From Laburnicola sp. R22_1 (taxonomy: Eukaryota; Ascomycota; Dothideomycetes; Pleosporales; Didymosphaeriaceae), in the NCBI GenBank assembly GCA_014281115.1, contig JACONQ010000003.1:3782001-3846000 (forward strand): DNA of 64,000 nucleotides. The letters are read 5' to 3'. Shown piece by piece: positions 55,966 to 64,000 of the stretch. The notes beneath the pieces are model-generated. The model was not told the DNA's origin. It saw nothing but the letters and a program-made list of their open reading frames with translations, and did no database searches. The position numbers and the translations under genes are program-made. Each line of letters starts with the position of its first letter. Position 1 is the first letter of the stretch.

Positions 55966-57039
55966 TCAATTAGCTGTCAATTTCCCCCGACATTTTGCAC
56001 ACAACAACCCTGAATTTTCTTCGGAATATGCTTGCCATTGTGCTGTGTCCTCTGCCGCGCTCTCTTGCCACGTCTGGGGCTTTTCTTCTTTTGGTTGGAG
56101 TTCGAACTCGGCATTCCAGATGCCCAGGTATGTTGGCTCTTCTGGCTCATTTGACGTTGCGGATCCAGTGTCACTAGCCGCTTTACGAGGCTTCCTTCCT
56201 TGTTCGATATCAGACTTTTCCTCTGCTTCTGGCGAATCTTTCGTATATTCCGCTTCCCGAGAAAGCTTAGTCTTGTCATAATTCCACGCGCCTTTGTCAG
56301 CTAGGCCAGCTTTAAGTTTTTTAACCAGCATCTCCACAGCTGGCAGCATCTTCATGTACCAAGTTTCTAGCCACTCAAAGCGAATAGAATCGTCGCCTTC
56401 CTCTGTCGAAATAAATTCATGCGCAAACCAGTTGCGGGTGCCTTTGAATTTCGCCTCCCTCATGGGAGCAAATGCTTGGTTCCAGTACGAGACTCCTGCC
56501 CAAGGGTTGGGTATGGTTTCGGCGCCGAATTTCTTCAAACCCTCCACCATAGTGATGTGACGCATACCGATAGACTCTTTCGCCACGAAGATGGCCAAGT
56601 CTTGGGCATCAGGATCAGGGTTGGCTATGATTTGGCGATTGCTTCGATTTCCGTACCGGTTTTTGCGGCCGAGGTCTTCTTTGTCGCGTATGTAAGTGGC
56701 GGGGTCCTGTCCGATGGGCACGGTTAGGTGGTGTTGTTCAATGGTTCTCAAGCTCTTGGATATTTGTCCCTGTATGATTTGCAAGTAGTCCAGAAGCCTT
56801 TCGGCTGTGGTTTTGTTCACAATTTTGCCACAGATGTAGTTACAGGGACCGAACTCTGTGACTACAGGCGGATTGGTCGATTCGGCGTCATCTTCGGCTG
56901 GCGCGAGGTTCTGGTCGGAAGTATTATCCGATCCAGTCGGCTCGGTGGCGGCGGGTTGCGTTGTTGTTTTGTCGTCGAAGTCTAGATTGCGATCTCCTTC
57001 GGCCGTGGATTGGCTAGTGGGTACAATGTTTGGATCCAT
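55966..57039 (-). CDS. Unrecognised protein, paralogue 2 of a tandem pair (R-N-x-x-x-H motif)
   Basis: A single-exon frame of 357 residues from the ATG at 57039 (MDPNIVPTSQ). The N-terminus is polar and disordered-looking. A helical region follows, with NYICGKIVNKTTAERLLDYL, then AKESIGMRHITMVEGLKKFG, then RNWFAHEF (Arg202 to His207), then WYMKMLPAVEMLVKKLK and SREAEYTKD. These blocks align by eye with paralogue 1 (AKEMLAQRHVSLHETWKNIE, RNYFAHAF, YRKVLPWVGELEGKVR, LEYARD). The C-terminus ends CAKCRGKLTAN, with a CxxC pair. The conserved Arg-Asn-x-x-x-His after a helix suggests a HEPN-like fold but no other evidence supports nuclease activity. It lies next to a copia retrotransposon, about 610 bp away. 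Confidence 0.78.
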   Translation of the reverse strand: MDPNIVPTSQSTAEGDRNLDFDDKTTTQPAATEPTGSDNTSDQNLAPAEDDAESTNPPVVTEFGPCNYICGKIVNKTTAERLLDYLQIIQGQISKSLRTIEQHHLTVPIGQDPATYIRDKEDLGRKNRYGNRSNRQIIANPDPDAQDLAIFVAKESIGMRHITMVEGLKKFGAETIPNPWAGVSYWNQAFAPMREAKFKGTRNWFAHEFISTEEGDDSIRFEWLETWYMKMLPAVEMLVKKLKAGLADKGAWNYDKTKLSREAEYTKDSPEAEEKSDIEQGRKPRKAASDTGSATSNEPEEPTYLGIWNAEFELQPKEEKPQTWQESAAEDTAQWQAYSEENSGLLCAKCRGKLTAN

Positions 57040-57651
57040 CGTATTGTCCTAGTGTTTGATTTAGTTTCAAGCTGATATACCAGGAAGAGAAACATCGCAA
57101 GCCTTTTGGTGTACGGTACAACGCTATAAGGGAAAGCTGTGGGTGTGCTGAAAACGCATTGAAAAAAGGTAAAGCAGCGAGACAGGTTGGGCTGGGGACT
57201 ATTCGTTAGCACGTGCAAATCGGCCCCTCATGCCGATGATAAGGTAGTCGATCACGAGATGTACCAGGTACCAAAGTCGACAATAACGTGACGCGCGGCT
57301 GCTGCCTGCGTCAAGCTGATATACAAATAGGTGCTTGTTGTCTTCGGATTCGAGTCTGAGTTCCATCTCTAGGAGAAAGGGACTTCTGTATATATAGGAC
57401 CAGAATCTTCGAATGCTAAGGTTCAATATAGACAAAGAGCTGGAAATGATCTTGGGAGCAGTGCGTTCCGGTTCTAATCGACAGTGCTTTGTTCTGGATG
57501 TCCGGATTCGTAACTAAATATCTATTAGTCATGGTGCGTCTTTGTTTGTAGTGACAATAATAACATTTGACCTGCGCCTCTATGACGTTCGGGCAATAAC
57601 ATGATCTATCAAGCTGTATGCTATTTTCTGAAGTTCGGTAGTTATAAATAA
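57040..57651. other. Intergenic region, promoter of paralogue 2
   Basis: About 610 bp up to the 5-prime LTR of the copia element. A small minus-strand frame (57199-57435) has no features. The 5-bp target copy AATAA lies at 57647-57651. Confidence 0.55.
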
Positions 57652-57843
57652 TGTAGCCACGTGACTTACGTCAGAGGTGGTGTGTGTAGAAGGTTCCATC
57701 CAGGTGCACAGACCACTATCCTCAAGATAAAGCTCTCGCCCTCTCCTTTCTTCCTTGGTAGACTCCTTACTTCACACACTCTTTTCTGCAGATAGCAATA
57801 TAGCTTATTGTCCTTATATGCCTTATATGCCTGCCCGCCCACA
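57652..57843 (+). repeat. copia 5-prime LTR
   Basis: Starts TGTAGCCACGTGAC and ends CCCGCCCACA. It differs from the 3-prime LTR mainly by C/T and G/A changes, several of them CA to TA (TATATGCCTTATATGCC against CATATGCCTCATATGCC). Confidence 0.93.
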
Positions 57844-58051
57844 GTTATAAGCCTGGCTGTCGACTTTGACTACTGTAGCTGCTGAGCACCTGGCTATTGA
57901 CTTCAATCGCTGTTGCTACTGCACGTACTGACGAGCTGCTAAGGAGCTGTTGACAAGCTGTCAACAGAGCTACGTCATTAAGCTACCTTACTGAGCCTCG
58001 AGCACGCGTTCTATTACCGAAGAGAGCCCTTCTAGGAGCTGATAGAGCAAG

Positions 58052-58890
58052 ATGCCTACGACTAAGCTAGATGGACTAGTTACGAGGACGATAGTTATAC
58101 TTAAGAAGCTAGTAGACTGGGAAGAATAGATCTTTCTACGTAAGGATAGCGCGAATCGAAATCACCTCTAGCCTATGGTTAACCCGGATCTTAACAAGGC
58201 GGCACTTGAACAGCTTAAGGAGCTAGTGCCTATAATACTAGAGCACTACTATGAGGAGACAGAGCAGGATACCGGCGTTGTGCTGAAAGACATGATAACT
58301 GAGGAGTTCCAGCAATACTAGCAGGCGGAGAGAGGCTATGATCGAGCCTTGGCTAGATATACGATTAAGAGGAAAGCGTTGGACGATTTTACCTAGGAGA
58401 TTGGCAGAACGATCAGCCATCGCTATATACATCTGATTCAGAGCGACGATACAGCGTACGCTCGATTGAAGAGGCTTAAGAAGCACTTCTGCCTATTGAC
58501 GGCTAAGAGGGAGCTGCAGCTTCTAGCAAAGTATTGGCAACTGCAGAGCCGACCCCGCAACAATATTAATACCTGGCTAGATAAGTGGCTACATGTTGTA
58601 CGTCTGTGCGAGGCAGCGAACCTACCTGATGTGACATCGCCGCGAGCACAGCGCGATTTTCTACTCGCAGTTAAAGGACTTAATAACATATGGGCAACTA
58701 CTTAGCAAGCTAATCTATTTAAAGCACAGATTTAGGGACAGGCTGTTAAGAGTATATACGACCTTATCGCTCAATTCACTATATACTAGCGTTTAATGAG
58801 ACTAGTAGTGTTATTGCTCGGCACCTTTGCCACACTAGGCATTAGCACTAATAAGCTACAGGTAATAGAGAAGAAAAAAAAGACTTAAGA
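58052..58890 (+). pseudogene. copia gag remnant
   Basis: From the ATG at 58052 (MPTTKLDGLVTRTIVIL) the frame can be followed through several TAG stops. The longest open part (58466-58705) reads KRLKKHFCLLTAKRELQLLA and then NINTWLDKWLHVVRLCEA, typical of the gag core of fungal copia elements, where such helices pack the capsid. A zinc knuckle is not readable in the decayed 3-prime part. Confidence 0.75.
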
Positions 58891-59267
58891 TAAGAAGCCT
58901 AAGTGTATATGTGGTCTTAATTATTAATTTAAGGACTACTAGTATCTAGGAGCGAAGGGCAAGCCTTAAGGATGGATACCTAAACCTAAGATACAAGAAC
59001 AATTTAATAAGGCTATAGCAAGCTAATTATTATTTAGAGGAGCTATAAAGGCAGCACTTAAAGCGAATAGGAGCGTAATAAATACTAGAGACTAGGCAGA
59101 ACTGGCAGCGTCTGCAGTCTTAATAGCACCTCGACAGTTTAATAATTACAGACCTACGTATAACATATTGAACAGTCATATATTGCAGCTTATAATAAGC
59201 TTAGACTGCGCAAGCAAGCAGACAGTTAAGCCAAGTCTAATTAATTAATAGATTCTAGATCCAGGAT

Positions 59268-62200
59268 TAAACACACACGTCACCAACAGCAGAGCCTATA
59301 GTTAGAAGAAGCGAGCTAATAGAACAGGTGAAGTTATTAAGGCTAGAGATCAAGAGCTATTAATACACAAGTGGGGAGATGTTATCCTACTTATTAACAC
59401 GCCTAGAGGCACGGAGCAGATAGAGCTCATATACGTCGCCTATGTCTTAGGATTTCTTACTAATATTGTTGGCCTGTCACGCTGTTAATTAATAGGCATT
59501 TATTTTAACTCAGGACGAGACTGCTTGTACTAGAAGAGCTAGAAGAACGTTATTTGCAAGCTCAACTATACTAGCGGACACTAGTTAATAGACGCTAAAG
59601 GCATAAAGAGACTAGACGCTAGCCCTCTACTTATAGCCTTAGCACACGCCCGCAAGAAGCCTTTATACAAGCCTAAGAAGCTACTGTAGTTAACTGCAGA
59701 GGAAGCATATATTAGATAGGGTCACGCTAGTAGAGAGGCGATTAAGCACCTGCCTAAGAATGTTAAAGGCCTACACATCACAGATGGCTAAGCACTAAAG
59801 TAGAAGAACTGTAAGACGTGTATATAGTCAAAGCTGACAAAGATTGTTAGTTAAAGGCCATCTTAAGAACTAGCAACTTAACTGTTTAAGCGTATTAGCA
59901 TAGATCTAATACAGCTCCTAGAGCGAGGAGAGCGCTGCTATAATAGCGATTGATACCTATTTTATACTTTTAATTAATACACAAAGTGGCATAAAGGATG
60001 CTGTATACTAGATATAACAAAGGCTACTCTAACAAAGGTCTTTAAGCAATTACTGGCCAAGATAAAGCAGCAATTCTAGAGTTAAGTTATTATCGTAAGG
60101 CTGGACATGGAGACTAGATATGTCGAGCTGCTAGAGCTCTATAGAGATCTTAGAATCGCTATTAAGGCTAGAGCTATAGAAGCTCAGAGCGGAGCCATTA
60201 AACGCGCAGGCAAATCTATTATAATTTGAGGCAGAGCTATACGCCTACACGCAGGCCTACCGAAGGCGTACGCTAACGAGTGCGTTATGTTAGCTATATA
60301 TCTACTTAATTGTATACTAACCGAAGCGATACGATGGGAATGCCCGTACACTAAAGTCAAGGGAGTGAAGCCATTAGTCGCTCACCTTAAGGTAATTGGA
60401 GCGAGAGCGTATGTGCTTAACGAGAAGCTACCTAGGGGAGACAAGCTTAAATCTTGAGCTCTAATCGGCCACCTAGTAGGCTTTAATTTAACCAACATAT
60501 TTCGAGTATGGTTACTAATAATCGGACGAGTTATACGAACTCAAGACGTTGTCTTCCTGCGAGGCAAGCTCTATAATGAGCAAAAAAAGTACGCAGAGAA
60601 GAGTTATATTTGTAAGGCAGCAGAGGTGCTCAATATTAAGGAGACGCCTGATCACAGCGACATATTAATTAATTAGCTGTCCACACTAGAAGACTATTCC
60701 TATAAGCCTAAGCTAGAGCTTAAGTTTGACTCTGAATCTAAGGCTGAGATTAAGGATACTTAACTAGCTCTTATGACTCTAGAAGAGACGCTAGAGAAGC
60801 ACAGACTGCGCTAGTTACTAGACAACACAGGCTAGGGGAAAGGCTACGCTCTAGCTCTAGAGGAAGAAGAGCTAAATTAAACAACAAACAACGCAAAGCG
60901 ACAAGAGGAGATTACTAGTCAACTATTATAGGAGAACGTAATAGAGGGTAAGCAAAGTTGGAAGCTAAAGAGCTTTGGCATATATCTGGCAATATTCGCT
61001 GCCTATATTAACCCCACAGCACTAGCAAAGCTACTTAGCGAGGCGCCAAAGACTTAACTACATCGTAATCAGCTGCCACTAGAGCTAAAGAGGTGGAAGG
61101 ATCTAGATTATCACCTATTTAGTGCTAAGTTTAAGAAGGCAAGTAGAGTTGAGATTAATAGTGTTATCAACTATAGATGCTTTAGAAAAGCCATAGAGCT
61201 TGCTAAGCAAGCAGATGCTGAGGTGCTACCACTTATATGGGTATTCTTATATAAGTTTAACGAAGATAGATACCTCTATAAATTCAAAGCTTGACTGGTT
61301 GTCCGAGGAGATCTGCAGCAAGACTAGGGCGACACATACGCAGCTACACTGGCTGCGAAGATCTTTCAATGCCTTATCGCCCTGGCAGCAGCCTTCGACC
61401 TAGATCTATACTAGTACGATGTACTCAATGCCTTTCTTAACGCGGAGCTCAATCGACTTACCTACGTACGCTGTCTAGAAGGATACGATAAAGAACTTGG
61501 AAAACTGCTAGAGCTTAAGCGCGCTCTATACGGACTCTATGACGCGCCGCGACTATGGTACAAGCATCTCACTGCAACGCTTAAGAAGATAGGACTAAGA
61601 CAGGTGCCTAGAGTGCCCTGTCTATACAGCAGTAACCAGCTTATTGTCTTCTTCTTTGTTAATAATATAGTGGTAGCTGTATCCTGTAGTAATTAAGACG
61701 CATACTGTCTATTCGACAGATAGCTAAGAACAACCTATGACACACGATACCTAGGAGAGTTAAAGTGGTTCCTGGGCATACGCGTTATTTGAGACAGAAA
61801 GCAGAAGAAGATCTGGCTACTCTAAGACAGCTTTATCGACAAGGTGGCAAAGAAGTACAATATTGCTTAAGGAAGCACAAAATACCTAGCAGTGCCGCTG
61901 GCAGACAGACATCTAGGCCTGAGTATAGAGGAGCCAGACTATTAACGCACGAAACTCTATTAAGAGCTTGTCGGATCGCTAGCCTACATAGCGACGTACA
62001 CACGACTAGATATCGCCTAAGCTCACTTAGAGCTATCTTGTTACCTACAGAACCTAGGCTAGAAACATATCAGTGTGGTATACCACGTATGGAAGTACCT
62101 AATTGGCACGAAGAGACTCGCTATAGGAGCTTATATAGACTGTGCGAACAGTGAGTCTGGTGGCAGTTAAACTATCTACCTAAGTTCAAGCTTGGGGGGT

Positions 62201-62700
62201 GCAGAACCACTGTTCTATGGAGTATTAGATGCAGCTTTTGCAGACGACCTAGAGACTAGGCGGAGCTTACAAGGATACCTTTTCATGCTCTACGGCATGC
62301 CTATTAACTAGAAAGCGACACGACAGCGCTCGGTTACCAAGTCGACCACTAAGGCAGAGCTTCTAGCTTTGTTAACAGCTGCTAGCGAGCTTTAAGCGTG
62401 GAATTGACTATTTAAACACATTAAATTCGACCTAGACATTACGCCAACTATTTACTGCGATAACCTATAGATAGTAGGGATCATCACTAAGGATGAGAAC
62501 AAGCTATTCACAAAACTACGCCACATCGACACTCACCAGCATTGGCTAAGACAAGAATAGGCAGAAGGACGTATATCAGTCCAGTGGAAGGCTACTAATT
62601 AGATGCCAGCTGACGGACTTACTAAGAGCCTTGTGCGTCAAAAGCACGTCGACTTTATAAGGCAACTTGGCATGCAAGACGTTAAAGGATATCTATAGAA
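59268..62700 (+). pseudogene. copia pol remnant (protease, integrase, RT, RNase H)
   Basis: Protease is recognised by ILDPGLNTHVTNSRAYS near 59268, close to the usual D-S-G-A-x-x-H-V-T pattern but with Pro for Ser. Integrase is suggested by the GHASREAIKHLP segment near 59720. Reverse transcriptase is clear at about 61240-61800: LVVRGDLQQD, YDVLNAFLNAEL, LKRALYGLYDAPRLWYKHL, with the usual YVDD box decayed. RNase H is marked by STTKAELLALLTAASEL near 62340. Stops lie throughout and the longest open piece is 129 codons. Confidence 0.85.
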
Positions 62701-62787
62701 GAAGCTTAAGGAGGACTCTACTTCAGATTCTATCGTTTACTGCCTATTCTAGTATAGTACAGAGCATCAGCTTTAGTGTGGGTACAC

Positions 62788-62801
62788 CGCAGCTGGGGGG
62801 G
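62788..62801 (+). promoter_or_regulatory. Polypurine tract of the copia element
   Basis: A GCAGCTGGGGGGG run directly before the 3-prime LTR, the position where plus-strand DNA synthesis is primed in LTR elements. Confidence 0.7.
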
Positions 62802-62995
62802 TGTATAGCCACGTGACTTACGTCAGAGGTGGTGTGTGTAGAAGGTTCCATCTAGGTGCACAGACCACTATCCTCAAGATAAAGCTCTCGCCCTCTCCTT
62901 TCTTCCTCGGTAGACTCCTCACTCCACACACTCTTTTCTGCAGATAGCAATATAGCTTGTTGTCCTCATATGCCTCATATGCCTGCCCGCCCACA
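62802..62995 (+). repeat. copia 3-prime LTR
   Basis: Starts TGTATAGCCACGTGAC, with a TA insertion relative to the 5-prime LTR, and ends CCCGCCCACA. The 5-bp duplication AATAA follows at once. Confidence 0.93.
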
Positions 62996-63149
62996 AATAA
63001 TACTTACTGAGTTGTGAGACAGCTTTCCTTAACAGCGCTATACCGTGTATCGAACGTGCGCGAAGTCTTGGTCTTGAGTGAGTTGTGAGGGGCAGATATT
63101 CTTGGTGGCTATGAGTTAACTAGCAGGGCTTCTTATAATATGTGGCTTA

Positions 63150-63265
63150 CGCTCTTTTTTGTTTACTAAGCAGGGGGCTCTGCCCTTTTTGTCATGTTAT
63201 TTGAGATGACAGCCTTTGTCGTTCTGTTCTACCCCTAGGTAGAATTAATTTAACACAGCATGATA
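63150..63265 (+). repeat. Single, lightly mutated arm of the fold-back family
   Basis: Shows the same ordered words as the arms at 2298-2992, but with C and G where those have T and A: TTTACTAAGCAGGGGGCTCT, TTTGAGATGACAGCCTTTG, CTACCCCTAGGTAGAATTAA. The inverted partner is not found upstream up to the copia LTR. Confidence 0.75.
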
Positions 63266-63397
63266 TGTGGCATGCCACATGCTGCCGGAGAGAAGGCGAT
63301 AGAGTGGAGTGCCGGCCAATCAGGTGCCGTTTTTGGGTAGAGTTTCGGGTTGGAGAGGAGAGCCGGGCAAAATGAATGACTTATACGGTGGGTGAGT

Positions 63398-63613
63398 GCG
63401 ATCTAGCCACGTACTGTTTAACATTTTGACAGTGTCGCCCTAAAATCTACTAGTCCATAGGAGACGGTCGGAAAAACCTAGTTCTAGTGACAGACCATGG
63501 TGTCTGCAATCTAGCCATATACCGTTCAACATTTTGACAGTGTCGCCCCAAAACGCACTAGTTCATAAGAGATGGTCCAAAAAAAACCTAGTTCCAGTCA
63601 CAAACCATGGTGC
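63398..63613 (+). repeat. Two tandem copies of a 108-bp unit
   Basis: Unit 1 begins GCGATCTAGCCACGTACTG at 63398 and unit 2 GCAATCTAGCCATATACCG at 63506. Both contain TTTGACAGTGTCGCCC, GGTC, AAAACCTAGTTC and ACCATGGTG in the same places. Differences are mostly transitions. Confidence 0.85.
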
Positions 63614-64000
63614 CGTTGCCGCAGATACCAAGTTACTGTTGGGTCATGCGCGTGCGTATGCATTGAAGCTTAATCGCTTAATGTGTAAATATATAAAGAT
63701 TCAACAAAAGGTGAAGTGATGCGTTGATAAGCCTACCGCAATGCTGATATATACGAGCAATAGCTGAGCAAAGCACGTGGAATCCCGATGCTGAAACTAT
63801 CAAACAGAGAAAAGTAGGCATCGTTCCACCGGTAGCAAATAAGCTGTTTAAAACTGCCACAAAAATGGTCTGGCGAGGAACTCGGAGCAGCAGAAGAGAC
63901 AGCACATATTTGCCGGTAGTTGTCCTCTGGTGTTGATCAAGGGTAAATACAGCGGCGGTTAGTGATGGCAAGTACCTCCCCTATGATGTCATACACCAGC

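Larger units (their letters stand above)
57652..62995 (+). mobile_element. Ty1/copia retrotransposon, 5344 bp, RIP-inactivated
   Basis: Two LTRs (192 and 194 bp) that start TG and end CA frame the element, and the 5-bp duplication AATAA flanks it at 57647-57651 and 62996-63000. A G-rich polypurine tract (AGCTGGGGGG) precedes the 3-prime LTR. Internal order is gag, protease, integrase, reverse transcriptase, RNase H, the copia arrangement. Dozens of TAG and TAA stops at former Trp and Gln codons make it inactive. Confidence 0.92.
63001..64000. other. Repeat-containing right edge, no gene recognised
   Basis: Contains a single arm of the fold-back family and a 108-bp tandem duplication (both listed separately). 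The frames at 63534-63719 and 63678-63971 show no features and are not called. The window ends without a recognisable gene start. Confidence 0.55.

Noticed and set aside
44064..57039. Possibility that RIM15-type kinase, Tudor-like gene and the paralogue pair form a biosynthetic or defence cluster
   Set aside because: No polyketide, peptide synthetase, terpene or transporter gene is present, and the kinase is a conserved core gene; proximity alone is not evidence.
63678..63971. A 97-codon hydrophobic minus-strand frame
   Set aside because: Hydrophobic stretches are present but the sequence lacks any domain pattern, and it lies in repeat-rich DNA.
1..64000. tRNA, rRNA and CRISPR searches
   Set aside because: No cloverleaf with matched stems, no rRNA signature words and no regularly spaced repeat-spacer array were found by eye; a tRNAscan run would be needed to exclude a tRNA.

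Overview
The window looks like chromosomal DNA of a filamentous ascomycete (Pezizomycotina, most likely a Dothideomycete; the class is inferred from overall gene style, not proven). Genes have several GT-AG introns, mostly 46-66 bp. The core genes are those of a filamentous fungus: class I myosin with an acidic tail, polo kinase, SIN3, RIM15. Repeated DNA shows strong C-to-T and G-to-A decay at CpA/TpG sites, with many TGG or CAA codons turned into TAG or TAA, which is the signature of repeat-induced point mutation (RIP).

Layout. Positions 1-3.4 kb are an AT-rich, RIP-eroded repeat island with small fold-back elements. From 3.5 to 30.2 kb lies an ordered block of genes with intact reading frames: a GPATCH11-type G-patch protein (-), a DUF3712-type membrane protein (+), a small unknown protein (-), an OPA3-like mitochondrial protein (-) divergent from polo kinase (+), class I myosin (+), a GH3 beta-glucosidase (+), the SIN3 corepressor (+) and a thioredoxin-fold protein (+). 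From 30.2 to 42.2 kb the window becomes accessory: a frameshifted F-box-like pseudogene, a small secreted GPI-anchored protein, and an ankyrin gene with a PigL_N-type N-terminus that is split by a 5.36-kb hAT transposon, itself carrying a nested 2.1-kb pogo/Fot-like element. A large RIM15-type PAS kinase (-) follows at 44-50 kb. From 51.7 to 57 kb there is a frameshifted Hva1_TUDOR-family gene and a tandem pair of unrecognised paralogues sharing an R-N-x-x-x-H motif. A RIP-damaged Ty1/copia element with both LTRs and a 5-bp target duplication fills 57.65-63.0 kb, and the last kilobase holds a less-mutated relative of the fold-back repeat seen at the left edge plus a 108-bp tandem duplication.

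Functionally the core block is housekeeping: cytokinesis and mitotic control (polo), actin and endocytosis (myosin I), transcriptional repression (SIN3), nutrient and quiescence signalling (RIM15), mitochondrial upkeep (OPA3). These genes are not an operon or obvious cluster. The accessory parts are more interesting: precise transposon disruption of an NLR-like gene, several single-base frameshifts, and a candidate HEPN-like paralogue pair beside repeat-rich DNA. All splice sites were read by eye; no searches or alignments were run.
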